From: an uncultured Flavobacteriales bacterium
GTDB taxonomy: Bacteria > Bacteroidota > Bacteroidia > Flavobacteriales > BACL11
Assembly (NCBI GenBank): GCA_913047525.1
Contig: CAJWUS010000066.1
Span: 1-7,090, forward strand
Reading direction: 5' to 3'
DNA length: 7,090 bases
Part shown: piece by piece, positions 1 to 6,574 of the stretch
Position numbering within the stretch: the first letter of the stretch is position 1
How the letters are laid out: every line of letters begins with the position of its first letter
The notes under the pieces: model-generated
The model's database searches: none
Seen by the model: the letters and a program-made list of their open reading frames with translations, nothing else
What the model was told of the DNA's origin: nothing
Made by a program: the position numbers and the translations under genes

Positions 1-478
1 TGATTCCTTTTTTGTTTCTACTAAATAAAAAGGCGATAACTAAAAGGGAAATAAGTCCTAAAATCCCTCTAGAAATAGAAGAAAAACTTATTCCTGATGT
101 CGCAACTGTTGTTGGTGTAATCACCGCTTTTTTAAAAGCATAATTAATACCATTTTCATTTAATACTAAAGAATTCTCATTAGAAGATATCTGATAAATT
201 CTTGTCATTTCTTTCGGTAAAGTATAATGAAAAGAAAGAGTCTTTCCTTCAAGACTCCAGTTGCCATCAGCAATTAATTCAGCTTCAGAAATTTCATAAT
301 GAAAACTACCATCCTCATTAATTTGCATTGCATCACCTTCTGAAATTGGCTTTAAGTTTTCTCCAGTTTCAATTGTGTCAAGCAGAATATAATCGAAATC
401 CCACCTACCTACAATGTCTTGCGAGAAAGAGAAAATGGAGAGGGAACAGAAAATAAGAAATAGGTAAGCTTTTCTCAT
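1..478 (-). CDS. Concentrative nucleoside transporter (CNT/NupC family), N-terminal part, with secreted lipocalin-like extension; cut by window edge
   Basis: The first 159 residues of a minus-strand gene are present and the rest lies left of base 1. The start ATG (476-478) is one base after the TAA of the upstream DUF151 gene (TAAAATG on the minus strand), so translational coupling is likely. Seen: a signal peptide (MRKAYLFLIFCSLSIFSFSQ, residues 1-20), then about 100 hydrophilic, beta-rich residues beginning DIVGRWDFDY, with a GxW motif as in lipocalin-like domains. A hydrophobic segment follows (about 137-153) and ends FLFSRNKKGI, which matches the usual opening helix of CNT nucleoside symporters (a run ending in S-x-N-R-K). 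Known: CNT proteins import nucleosides with Na+ or H+ across the inner membrane, and Bacteroidota members often carry such an extension and lie beside DUF151 and etf genes. Inferred: the extension sits in the periplasm. Substrate and coupling ion cannot be read because the core is missing. The CNT call rests on one helix plus synteny recalled from the phylum. Confidence 0.8.
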   Translation of the reverse strand, partial: MRKAYLFLIFCSLSIFSFSQDIVGRWDFDYILLDTIETGENLKPISEGDAMQINEDGSFHYEISEAELIADGNWSLEGKTLSFHYTLPKEMTRIYQISSNENSLVLNENGINYAFKKAVITPTTVATSGISFSSISRGILGLISLLVIAFLFSRNKKGI

Positions 479-479
479 T

Positions 480-1073
480 TTATTTCCCTTTGCGTTTATT
501 TATTTCATCCCTTATTGCAGATGCTTTTTCATAGGCCTCCGTTTCAATAGCCTTTTTTAGCATTGTTTGAAGCTTGCTTAAAGTAAAATCTTTCAATCCC
601 TTTTCTTTTGGGGCATCCGACTCCTCCTGCTCAAAAGCAATATTATCTTCTAATGTTTTATCCAATATGATACCGGCTTTGCTCAGTACCTGTTCGTAAG
701 TGAAAATAGGGCACTTAAAGCGAACAGCAAGTGCAACCGCATCAGAAGTTCTAGCGTCAATTTCCACTTCCTTTTTACCTTTTGATTTGCAGAAAAAGGA
801 GGCATGAAAAATACCTTCATTTAAGGTGTGGATTACAACTTTGCTGATAGTGATATCGAAATTATCGCTTATGCTTAAAAACAAATCGTGTGTAAGTGGT
901 CTTTCAGGAGGATCAGAATCTTCCAGAGCTAAGGCGATAGAACGGGCCTCACACCAACCTATCACAATTGGTAATTGCCGTTTCCCCTCCATTTCATTCA
1001 ACAGCAGAACATATGCATTGTTTTGCGAATCACTCGTTTTGAGTGCAGCAATATCCAGTTGAATTAACTTCAA
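480..1073 (-). CDS. Bifunctional nuclease-domain (DUF151/BFN) protein with C-terminal UVR motif
   Basis: This 197-residue protein has the DUF151/BFN fold at about residues 1-136. Landmarks are LPIVIG (34-39) followed by EARSIALALE, RPLTHDL (59-65) and DARTSDAVALAVR (106-118). An acidic linker (about 142-158) leads to a UvrB/UvrC-type UVR helix pair at about 162-196 (LSKLQTMLKKAIETEAYEKA and on to IRDEINKRK). Known: a plant BFN1 homologue was reported to have DNase/RNase activity, and UVR motifs mediate protein contacts in UvrB, UvrC and Clp regulators. The bacterial role is poorly defined, so no specific function is claimed. The start is a TTG (1071-1073): the homologous N-terminus (MKLIQLDIAAL, as in family members) begins exactly there, and the etfA stop TAA lies in the same frame just one codon upstream, so no ATG can be reached. 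It is third in the etfB-etfA-DUF151-transporter operon and was probably kept there by translational coupling. Confidence 0.9.
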   Translation of the reverse strand: MKLIQLDIAALKTSDSQNNAYVLLLNEMEGKRQLPIVIGWCEARSIALALEDSDPPERPLTHDLFLSISDNFDITISKVVIHTLNEGIFHASFFCKSKGKKEVEIDARTSDAVALAVRFKCPIFTYEQVLSKAGIILDKTLEDNIAFEQEESDAPKEKGLKDFTLSKLQTMLKKAIETEAYEKASAIRDEINKRKGK

Positions 1074-1076
1074 ATT

Positions 1077-2024
1077 TTAGTTTTTAAACTTCTTAATTTC
1101 TTCTATCATTTTTGGAACAACTTCAAAGGCATCTCCTACAATTCCATAATCAGCTGCTTTAAAAAATGGAGCCTCTGGATCAGTATTTATTACAACCATT
1201 ACTTTAGAGGAGTTTACGCCCGCTAAATGTTGAATTGCACCAGATATTCCGATAGCAATGTATAAATTAGGAGCGACTGCTTTTCCTGTTTGTCCAACAT
1301 GTTCTCCATGAGGTCGCCAGCCAATATCAGCAACTGGTTTTGAACATGCGGTTGCAGCTCCTAAAAGTTCTGCTAATTCTTCTACCATTCCCCAGTTTTC
1401 TGGTCCTTTCAATCCTCTACCAGCTGAAACAATTATTTCTGCTTCTGCCAAGCTGATTTTGCCAGTCGCTATTTCTTCTCCTTCAATAGTAATGTTTCCA
1501 CTTCCTACTCCGCTTATTTTTTCAATGTTACAATTTCCTCCACATTCCACTAATCCGAATGCATTTGGCGCCAAGCTAAGAATAGCTTTTTCTGTATTTA
1601 TGATTGTTTTTTCAATGGCTTTCCCTGAGAAAGCTTTCCTGCTTACTTGCAAAGGAGAAGTGTTAGATGGAAGAGAAATTACATTAGAGCTTATTCCAGC
1701 TTTTAGTTTTATTGCCAAGCGTGGAGCAATCATTTTTGAAGTATATGTGCTTGCAAAAATAATGATGCTTGCATCTGTGGCATGTTCCGAAAAAAGATTT
1801 GCAGTTGTCTGACTATCCCCTTTACTTATACCACTTACTGAAAGTACTTTGCTAGCACCATAATTTCCAAGTTTTGCTAGTTCATCATCCGTCACTTCTC
1901 CAAAAGACAATGCAACTACATCTGTTCCTAATAGTTTTGCAGTTTCACTTGCGTAGGATACCGCCTCAAAAGTACTTTTTCTAAAATTTCCTTCCCAACT
2001 TTCTGTATATACTAATACTGACAT
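1077..2024 (-). CDS. etfA: Electron transfer flavoprotein subunit alpha
   Basis: This 315-residue protein is full length for bacterial EtfA/FixB. The N-terminal domain I (about 1-190) has the ETF adenine-nucleotide-like fold. The C-terminal FAD-binding domain II is clear: SAGRGLKGPENWG (200-212), VGQTGK (243-248), GISGAIQHLAG (259-269), INTDPEAPFFKAADYGIVGD (279-298). These are the residues that hold FAD in known ETFs. Known role: the EtfAB heterodimer is a soluble cytoplasmic carrier that takes electrons from acyl-CoA and related dehydrogenases and delivers them to ETF:quinone oxidoreductase. No dehydrogenase or ETF-QO is in the window, so partners are not shown. The ATG start (2022-2024) lies six bases after the etfB stop, which is followed in frame by a second TAA. 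Odd detail: a C-x3-C pair (C161, C165, 'CGGNC') in the domain linker. Confidence 0.97.
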   Translation of the reverse strand: MSVLVYTESWEGNFRKSTFEAVSYASETAKLLGTDVVALSFGEVTDDELAKLGNYGASKVLSVSGISKGDSQTTANLFSEHATDASIIIFASTYTSKMIAPRLAIKLKAGISSNVISLPSNTSPLQVSRKAFSGKAIEKTIINTEKAILSLAPNAFGLVECGGNCNIEKISGVGSGNITIEGEEIATGKISLAEAEIIVSAGRGLKGPENWGMVEELAELLGAATACSKPVADIGWRPHGEHVGQTGKAVAPNLYIAIGISGAIQHLAGVNSSKVMVVINTDPEAPFFKAADYGIVGDAFEVVPKMIEEIKKFKN

Positions 2025-2030
2025 ATTTTA

Positions 2031-2777
2031 TTAAATAACTTTTGCCTGATTGTGAAGTAAGCTAACTAGCTCCGCTTCATTTCCGGTATCTACTAATTTA
2101 CAAGCACTTTTTTCTGCTGGTTTTTCAAAACTTTCTGATGATGTTAAACTTACCTCTGAGGATGGTTCAATTACCTGTAAAGGCTTTGAGCGTGCTTGCA
2201 TAATACCTCTCATATTCGGAATTCTTAAATCGCTATCTTCTACTAATCCTTTTTGTCCACCAATAACAAGGGGCAAGTTTGCCGAGAGATTTTCTTTTCC
2301 ACCATCAATCTCTCTACTTAATTTTGCAGTATTTCCATCCATTTTTAATCCATTACAAGCATTTACAAAAGGGAGATTTAATATTTCGGCAATCATTCCG
2401 CCAACAGCTCCTCCATTATAATCAATGGATTCTCTACCTGCAATTATTAAATCTGCTGGAGTTTCTTTTAAGTAAGAGCAAATTGCATTAGCAGTAAAAT
2501 AACTATCTGTTGGTATTGCATTTATTCTTATAGCGGAATCAGCACCAATGGCAAGGGCTTTTCTCATTACCGGCTCGACTGATGCGTCTCCCACTGTGAT
2601 TACTATTACTTGTCCCCCTGTTTTTTCTTTTAGCATCATGGCTTTTGTTAAGCCAAATTCATCATAAGGATTGATAACAAATTGTATTCCACTGCTATCA
2701 AATTTACTGCCATTTTCCGAAAAACTAGTTTTGGAAGTAGTGTCAGGCACACTACTAATACATACTACTATATTCAT
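2031..2777 (-). CDS. etfB: Electron transfer flavoprotein subunit beta
   Basis: This 248-residue protein is the normal length for EtfB. It opens MNIVVCISSVPDTTS, the standard EtfB start. It continues with FVINPYDEFGLTKAM (about 33-47), the helix with KALAIGADSAIRI (about 73-85) and LIIAGRESIDYNGG (about 109-122), the segment that contributes to the AMP-binding site of ETFs. REIDGGKE (155-162) and PLVIGGQKGL with RIPNMRGIMQARSKPL (about 186-200) follow. It is the partner of EtfA: the beta subunit holds structural AMP and carries the recognition loop that docks with dehydrogenases (known for the family). It is the first gene of a four-gene minus-strand operon. A -7-like element lies about 36 bases upstream, with an A-rich leader (AAAGAAAGC) before the ATG. 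No key residue appears to be missing. Confidence 0.97.
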   Translation of the reverse strand: MNIVVCISSVPDTTSKTSFSENGSKFDSSGIQFVINPYDEFGLTKAMMLKEKTGGQVIVITVGDASVEPVMRKALAIGADSAIRINAIPTDSYFTANAICSYLKETPADLIIAGRESIDYNGGAVGGMIAEILNLPFVNACNGLKMDGNTAKLSREIDGGKENLSANLPLVIGGQKGLVEDSDLRIPNMRGIMQARSKPLQVIEPSSEVSLTSSESFEKPAEKSACKLVDTGNEAELVSLLHNQAKVI

Positions 2778-2812
2778 GCTTTCTTTTATAATGTAATGTT
2801 AGTTAAGGTGTG

Positions 2813-2820
2813 CAAATTTA
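2813..2820 (-). promoter_or_regulatory. Putative Bacteroidota -7 element for the etfB-etfA-DUF151-transporter operon
   Basis: The minus strand reads TAAATTTG followed by CACACC, an exact match to the Bacteroidota primary sigma -7 consensus TAnnTTTG. Transcription would start about 5-8 bases downstream (around 2805-2808), giving a leader of roughly 30 bases to the etfB ATG. The -33 region is pyrimidine-rich (CCCCTTCTTATTATT), but I see no clear TTG, so the -33 half is weak. Called from sequence pattern only. Confidence 0.6.
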
Positions 2821-2913
2821 ATGAAAATAAGCAGAATAATAAGAAGGGGATTTTTATTTTTTAGAGAACGTAATAGAAAGTTATTATTTATTTCTCTTTT
2901 TCAATTAAAATAT

Positions 2914-2921
2914 TACTTTTG
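2914..2921 (+). promoter_or_regulatory. Putative Bacteroidota -7 element for hppA
   Basis: TACTTTTG followed by CACCCC matches the TAnnTTTG consensus exactly. The predicted start, near 2926-2929, leaves a leader of about 40 bases. That leader is AT-rich and ends AGAAAAAAATGG, with no Shine-Dalgarno core, as is usual in the phylum. Upstream of it (2884-2905) is T-rich without a clear TTG at -33. It faces away from the etfB -7 element about 95 bases to its left, so the two units are divergently transcribed. Confidence 0.6.
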
Positions 2922-2967
2922 CACCCCAAAATACAGATAAAGAAATATTAATTAAATCTAGAAAAAA

Positions 2968-5100
2968 ATGGAAATTATTGTAAAGTTCTTACCTCTATTT
3001 GGAATCTTAGCATTGGGCTTTGTATTCTGGAAAAATGCTTGGGTTACAAAACAAGACGCAGGAGATGATAAAATGAAAAGAATAGCAAAGAATATTGCGG
3101 ATGGAGCTATGTCATTCTTAAAAGCAGAATACAAAGTATTATCAGTATTTGTATTTACTGTTGCAATCCTTTTATATTTTAAAGGTGAAAATGACATGAA
3201 AGATGGTCTCCATATTTCAAGCGGAATGGTTGCATTATCTTTTGTTGTAGGAGCTATTTGTTCTGCACTTGCAGGATTTATCGGAATGAAAGTTGCAACA
3301 AAAGCAAATGTTAGAACTACAGAAGCTGCCAGAACATCACTTGGAAAAGCATTGGAAGTAGCCTTTTCTGGAGGAGCTGTAATGGGACTTGGAGTTGTAG
3401 GATTAGGAGTTTTAGGATTAAGTTCTTTATTATTCTGGTACCAAGGAATGTTTGAAACTACTGAAGTAGTATTAAATGTATTAGCTGGATTCTCATTAGG
3501 AGCTTCTTCCATTGCATTATTTGCAAGAGTCGGGGGAGGTATTTATACCAAGGCTGCTGATGTTGGAGCTGACTTAGTTGGTAAAGTAGAAGCAGGAATT
3601 CCAGAAGATCATCCATTAAACCCAGCAACAATTGCTGATAATGTAGGTGATAATGTAGGTGATGTTGCCGGAATGGGAGCCGATCTTTTTGAATCCTATG
3701 TTGGTTCAATTATTGCAACTATGGTACTTGGAGCTACTTTAACTGGAGTCACATTTCATGGTGGAATGGGAGCTGTTTATTTACCATTAGTACTAGCTGC
3801 TGCTGGAATTGTAATGTCAATTATTGGAACATTTTTTGTAAAGGTAAAAGATGGAGGATCTCCTCATAAAGCTTTAAATATTGGAGAGTTCGGATCAGCA
3901 GTACTTATGATTGGAGCTTCTTGGTACATTATCAATGCAATGTTACCAGAAACATTTGTTGATGGTGAAACTACTTATACTGCTATGGGTGTTTTTTATG
4001 CAACTATCGCTGGTTTAGTTGCTGGACTATTAGTAGGTAAATCGACAGAGATGTACACAGGTACTGGTACAAAAGCTGTAAATTCTATTGTAGAGCAATC
4101 TGAAACAGGATCGGCTACAACTATTATTGCTGGTTTAGGTGTTGGAATGATGTCAACAGCTATTCCTATTTTATTAATTTCTACAGCTATTATCGTGTCT
4201 CACTATTTTGCAGGTATGTACGGAATTGCAATTGCTGCAGTTGGTATGCTTGCCAACACAGGAATACAATTGGCTATTGATGCTTATGGACCAATTTCTG
4301 ATAATGCTGGAGGTATTGCTGAGATGGCAGAACTTCCTTCTGAGGTAAGAGAAAGAACTGATAAATTAGATGCTGTTGGTAATACTACAGCAGCTATTGG
4401 TAAAGGATTTGCAATTGCATCTGCTGCACTTACAGCACTTGCTTTATTCGCTGCATTTATGAAAACCGCAGGAATTTCTACAATTGATGTTGCTAACCCA
4501 GTTGTAATGGCTGGTTTATTAATTGGAGCAATGCTTCCATTTGTGTTTTCTGCAATGGCAATGAATGCTGTAGGTAGAGCTGCAATGGCAATGATTGAAG
4601 AGGTAAGAAGACAATTTAAAGAAATCCCTGCACTAAAAGCAGCTTTAGAGGTGATGAGAAAATATGATTCTGACATGAGTAAAGCTACTCCAGAAGACAG
4701 AGCTATATTTGATGCTGCTGATGGAGTTGCAGAATACGATAAATGTGTTGATATTTCTACAAAAGCATCTATTAAAGAAATGGTAATGCCAGGTTTACTT
4801 GCAATTATTGTCCCTGTTGCTATAGGTTTTGGTGGTGGAGCAGAAATGCTTGGAGGTCTTCTTGCTGGGGTTACTACTTGTGGTGTGCTTATGGCAATCT
4901 TTCAGTCGAATGCAGGAGGAGCCTGGGATAACGCTAAAAAAATGATTGAAGAAAAAGGAGGTAAAGGAACTGAAGCTCATAAAGCATCAGTTGTTGGTGA
5001 TACAGTTGGCGATCCATTTAAAGATACATCCGGTCCTTCATTAAATATACTACTAAAATTAATTTCAGTTGTAGCTCTTGTAATTGCTTCATCTTTATAA
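2968..5100 (+). CDS. hppA: K+-dependent membrane-bound, ion-translocating pyrophosphatase
   Basis: This 710-residue protein of about 16 membrane helices is a normal-length M-PPase. It hydrolyses cytoplasmic PPi and pumps Na+ and/or H+ out across the inner membrane. The active site is visible: [11 protein letters not shown] (198-208), the Asp-rich [17 protein letters not shown] (224-240), [16 protein letters not shown] (438-453), [13 protein letters not shown] (468-480) and [17 protein letters not shown] (678-694). A475 and G478 in GNTTAAIG are the residues of the K+-dependent class (K+-independent enzymes have Lys and Thr there). In the ion gate, D239-L-F-E242 carries the Glu in the position used by Na+-pumping and related K+-dependent enzymes, not the shifted Glu of plant H+-PPases. 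K697 in the last helix would be the gate lysine. Na+, H+ or dual specificity cannot be decided from motifs alone, as Bacteroidota have more than one type. A small lipoprotein gene follows 27 bases downstream. Confidence 0.97.
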   Translation: MEIIVKFLPLFGILALGFVFWKNAWVTKQDAGDDKMKRIAKNIADGAMSFLKAEYKVLSVFVFTVAILLYFKGENDMKDGLHISSGMVALSFVVGAICSALAGFIGMKVATKANVRTTEAARTSLGKALEVAFSGGAVMGLGVVGLGVLGLSSLLFWYQGMFETTEVVLNVLAGFSLGASSIALFARVGGGIYTKAADVGADLVGKVEAGIPEDHPLNPATIADNVGDNVGDVAGMGADLFESYVGSIIATMVLGATLTGVTFHGGMGAVYLPLVLAAAGIVMSIIGTFFVKVKDGGSPHKALNIGEFGSAVLMIGASWYIINAMLPETFVDGETTYTAMGVFYATIAGLVAGLLVGKSTEMYTGTGTKAVNSIVEQSETGSATTIIAGLGVGMMSTAIPILLISTAIIVSHYFAGMYGIAIAAVGMLANTGIQLAIDAYGPISDNAGGIAEMAELPSEVRERTDKLDAVGNTTAAIGKGFAIASAALTALALFAAFMKTAGISTIDVANPVVMAGLLIGAMLPFVFSAMAMNAVGRAAMAMIEEVRRQFKEIPALKAALEVMRKYDSDMSKATPEDRAIFDAADGVAEYDKCVDISTKASIKEMVMPGLLAIIVPVAIGFGGGAEMLGGLLAGVTTCGVLMAIFQSNAGGAWDNAKKMIEEKGGKGTEAHKASVVGDTVGDPFKDTSGPSLNILLKLISVVALVIASSL

Positions 5101-5127
5101 GAAGACACTGAACAATAAATAAATATT

Positions 5128-5679
5128 ATGAAAAATTTAATCAACATTTTAGGTGTTCTTCTCTTTGTTTTCTCAATAATTAGTTGCGGAAACAATGAAA
5201 ATGATAAAAACGCGAATACATTAACTGAGGATCAGATATCTGCTTCAGATCTAAATAAAAATGGTAAAATAATTAAAACAAAAAAATCACTATTTAGTAG
5301 CTATGCTGAACACTTTGAGTATACACCTGAATATGAGATGCTAAATATTACAAAAATTATCCTACCTAATCTTGCTAATATGGGTCCCACCCCTGGTGAT
5401 GAAAAATTATGTGAAGAAATAAAAAAATTGATTGGAGATAATCAATTAATTTTTAATTCTAATGAAGAATGCAGACAGGGCAAGTATGTAAATAAATATA
5501 GGATATTACAAAAAGGAACCATAAAAATAGGTGATAATGATTATACTGCAAGTTTATATTATAATGATCATAGTAGGGAAGCTGAAAAGAAGGCGTTTGA
5601 GGGAATAATAATTATAGAATTGTCCACGATTACATCATCATTACCAGAAGGTGAATTAATAATAAGCACAAAAAGATAA
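5128..5679 (+). CDS. Small lipoprotein of unknown function downstream of hppA
   Basis: I do not recognise this 183-residue protein. It begins with a lipoprotein signal ([20 protein letters not shown]) whose lipobox I-I-S-C predicts lipidation at C20. The mature start, [10 protein letters not shown], is polar and partly acidic, so outer-membrane location, possibly surface-exposed, is plausible in Bacteroidota but not shown. The rest is soluble, Asn/Lys/Glu-rich, with two further cysteines (C95, C115) that could form a disulfide. Alternating segments such as [20 protein letters not shown] suggest beta strands. The ATG lies 27 bases after the hppA stop with no terminator or -7 element between, so it is probably co-transcribed with hppA. 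A strong terminator follows 27 bases after its stop. It is AT-rich and could be a lineage-specific gene. The reading frame is supported by the signal peptide, the good spacing and the following terminator. Confidence 0.8.
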   Translation: MKNLINILGVLLFVFSIISCGNNENDKNANTLTEDQISASDLNKNGKIIKTKKSLFSSYAEHFEYTPEYEMLNITKIILPNLANMGPTPGDEKLCEEIKKLIGDNQLIFNSNEECRQGKYVNKYRILQKGTIKIGDNDYTASLYYNDHSREAEKKAFEGIIIIELSTITSSLPEGELIISTKR

Positions 5680-5706
5680 CAAAGAAGAAGGCAGGTAATA
5701 TCCACT

Positions 5707-5734
5707 AAAAAAACCACTCATTGAGTAGTTTTTT
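5707..5734 (+). terminator. Bidirectional intrinsic terminator between convergent units
   Basis: Seven A (5707-5713), then C, a C/A mismatch, ACTC, a three-base loop ATT, GAGT, A, G and six T (5729-5734). The stem is AAAAAAC/GTTTTTT plus ACTC/GAGT. It ends in a T-run on the plus strand (after the lipoprotein) and a T-run on the minus strand (after the deoxynucleoside kinase), so it can serve both converging units. Confidence 0.8.
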
Positions 5735-5739
5735 ATTAA

Positions 5740-5784
5740 TTAAGATTTCTTGGGTTCGAACAAACCATGAATCTTGTAATCAAA
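5740..5784 (-). pseudogene. Possible remnant echo of the deoxynucleoside kinase C-terminus
   Basis: On the minus strand, 62 bases after the kinase stop, the codons read F-D-Y-K-I-H-G-L-F-E-P-K-K-S-stop. The kinase itself ends K-I-D-A-E-I-H-G-L-F-K-T-A-stop. D, I, H, G, L and F align at the same spacing, and the differences in the H, G and L codons (CAT/CAC, GGT/GGA, TTG/CTT) are synonymous. The codon just upstream is a TAA where the kinase has AAA (Lys), and I see no further convincing similarity beyond it. This suggests a relic of a tandem paralogue or of an older gene end, but the stretch is short and chance cannot be excluded. Confidence 0.4.
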
Positions 5785-5805
5785 TTAAATTAATTCAATA
5801 TTGAT

Positions 5806-5831
5806 ATAAAAGAGCTCTTTTATGCTTTTTT
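5806..5831 (+). terminator. Second hairpin with T-tract, likely backup terminator for the hppA unit
   Basis: ATAAAAGAGCTCTTTTAT (5806-5823) is a perfect 18-base palindrome that can fold as a 7-bp stem with an AGCT loop. GC and six T (5826-5831) follow. On the plus strand this is a plausible second terminator behind 5707-5734. On the minus strand the kinase transcript crosses it without a following T-run. The stem is AT-rich, so it is probably weak alone. Confidence 0.5.
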
Positions 5832-5845
5832 AATAAGAAGTTTTT

Positions 5846-6469
5846 CTAAGCTGTTTTGAAAAGTCCGTGAATTTCGGCATCAATTTTGGTAATTACCTTT
5901 CCTAAATCTTCTTTTTCTTCCGAAAAGTTAATTTCATCCACATCTATTATAAGTAGTTTCCCTTTTGCATATTCTGATATCCACGCTTCATAGCGTTCGT
6001 TAAGTCGAGTAAGATAATCCAGGCGAATACTGCTTTCATAATCTCTTCCTCTTTTTTGAATCTGGCTTACCAAAGTAGTAGTAGATGCTCTTAAATAAAT
6101 AAGCAAATCTGGACCTTGAATAAAGGAGTCCATCAAGCCAAAAAGCTGCTGATAATTATCAAAATCTCGCATGCTCATCAGTCCCATTGCATGCAGGTTT
6201 GGTGCAAAAATAAATGCATCCTCATAGATGGTTCTGTCCTGAATAAAATCTTTCCCACTTGCTTTTATACTCAACACTTGCCTAAAGCGACTATTCAAGA
6301 AATAAACCTGCAAATTGAAGGACCACCTTTGCATGTCTTTGTAAAAATCATTTAAATAAGGGTTGTTTTCTACATCTTCATAATGGGCTTCCCATTTATA
6401 ATGTTTAGAAAGCTTTGTAGTAAGGGTTGTTTTTCCTGAGCCAATATTTCCGGCAATTGCTACATGCAT
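5846..6469 (-). CDS. Deoxynucleoside kinase
   Basis: This 207-residue protein is of the dNK/thymidine kinase 2-like family, which phosphorylates deoxynucleosides to monophosphates in the cytoplasm as the first step of salvage. Visible landmarks: P-loop GNIGSGKTT (7-15); EDVENNPYLNDFY (31-43), with the candidate catalytic-base Glu E31 and the Asn/Pro of the substrate pocket; SFNLQVYFLNSRF (50-62), with the base-contacting Gln; the DRT-type motif QDRTIYED (77-84); and the lid arginines in KRGRDYES (139-146). The C-terminus is acidic. Bacteroidota carry dNKs with differing preference (purine deoxynucleosides or dCyd); the exact substrate cannot be fixed here. The ATG (6467-6469) is chosen because the P-loop follows at the usual distance (MHVAIAGNIG). 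It lies 105 bases downstream of the GH3-family gene on the same strand and converges with the hppA unit. Confidence 0.95.
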   Translation of the reverse strand: MHVAIAGNIGSGKTTLTTKLSKHYKWEAHYEDVENNPYLNDFYKDMQRWSFNLQVYFLNSRFRQVLSIKASGKDFIQDRTIYEDAFIFAPNLHAMGLMSMRDFDNYQQLFGLMDSFIQGPDLLIYLRASTTTLVSQIQKRGRDYESSIRLDYLTRLNERYEAWISEYAKGKLLIIDVDEINFSEEKEDLGKVITKIDAEIHGLFKTA

Positions 6470-6574
6470 ATTTTAAATTTTGACTAAAATAGAAAAAGAA
6501 AATTAATATAGGAATGTAAGATTAGTGTATTTTGATAATCGTTAATAAGTTTTTTGCAAATGCGAAATATTCCG
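6470..6574 (-). other. AT-rich spacer between GH3-family gene and deoxynucleoside kinase
   Basis: No gene or clear terminator is visible. Near the kinase, the minus strand reads TATTTTAG (6484-6491), one mismatch from TAnnTTTG, but it would give a leader of only about 8 bases and has no TTG at -33. A weak inverted repeat (GATTA / TAATC, near 6520-6540) has no T-run. The two genes may be co-transcribed, or the kinase may have its own weak promoter; the sequence does not decide. Confidence 0.35.

Noticed and set aside
2958..3512. Long open frame antisense to the 5' part of hppA (a similar one at 4284-4676)
   Set aside because: Both lie wholly or almost wholly inside a very well supported gene, have biased low-complexity composition, and show no recognisable domain or start signal.
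3637..3660. Tandem 12-base direct repeat GATAATGTAGGT
   Set aside because: It encodes the conserved active-site motif D-N-V-G-D-N-V-G of the pyrophosphatase, so it reflects protein constraint and not a DNA repeat element.
5751..5767. GGGTTCGAAC, resembling a tRNA T-arm
   Set aside because: The flanks (TTGGG and AAACC) do not form a T-stem and no other tRNA arms lie around it. The stretch is better read as the kinase C-terminus echo.
5741..5775. Inverted repeat AAGATT ... AATCTT, possible hairpin
   Set aside because: The stem is only six A/T-rich pairs with an imperfect inner stem and no adjacent T-run. It is not supported as a terminator or riboswitch.
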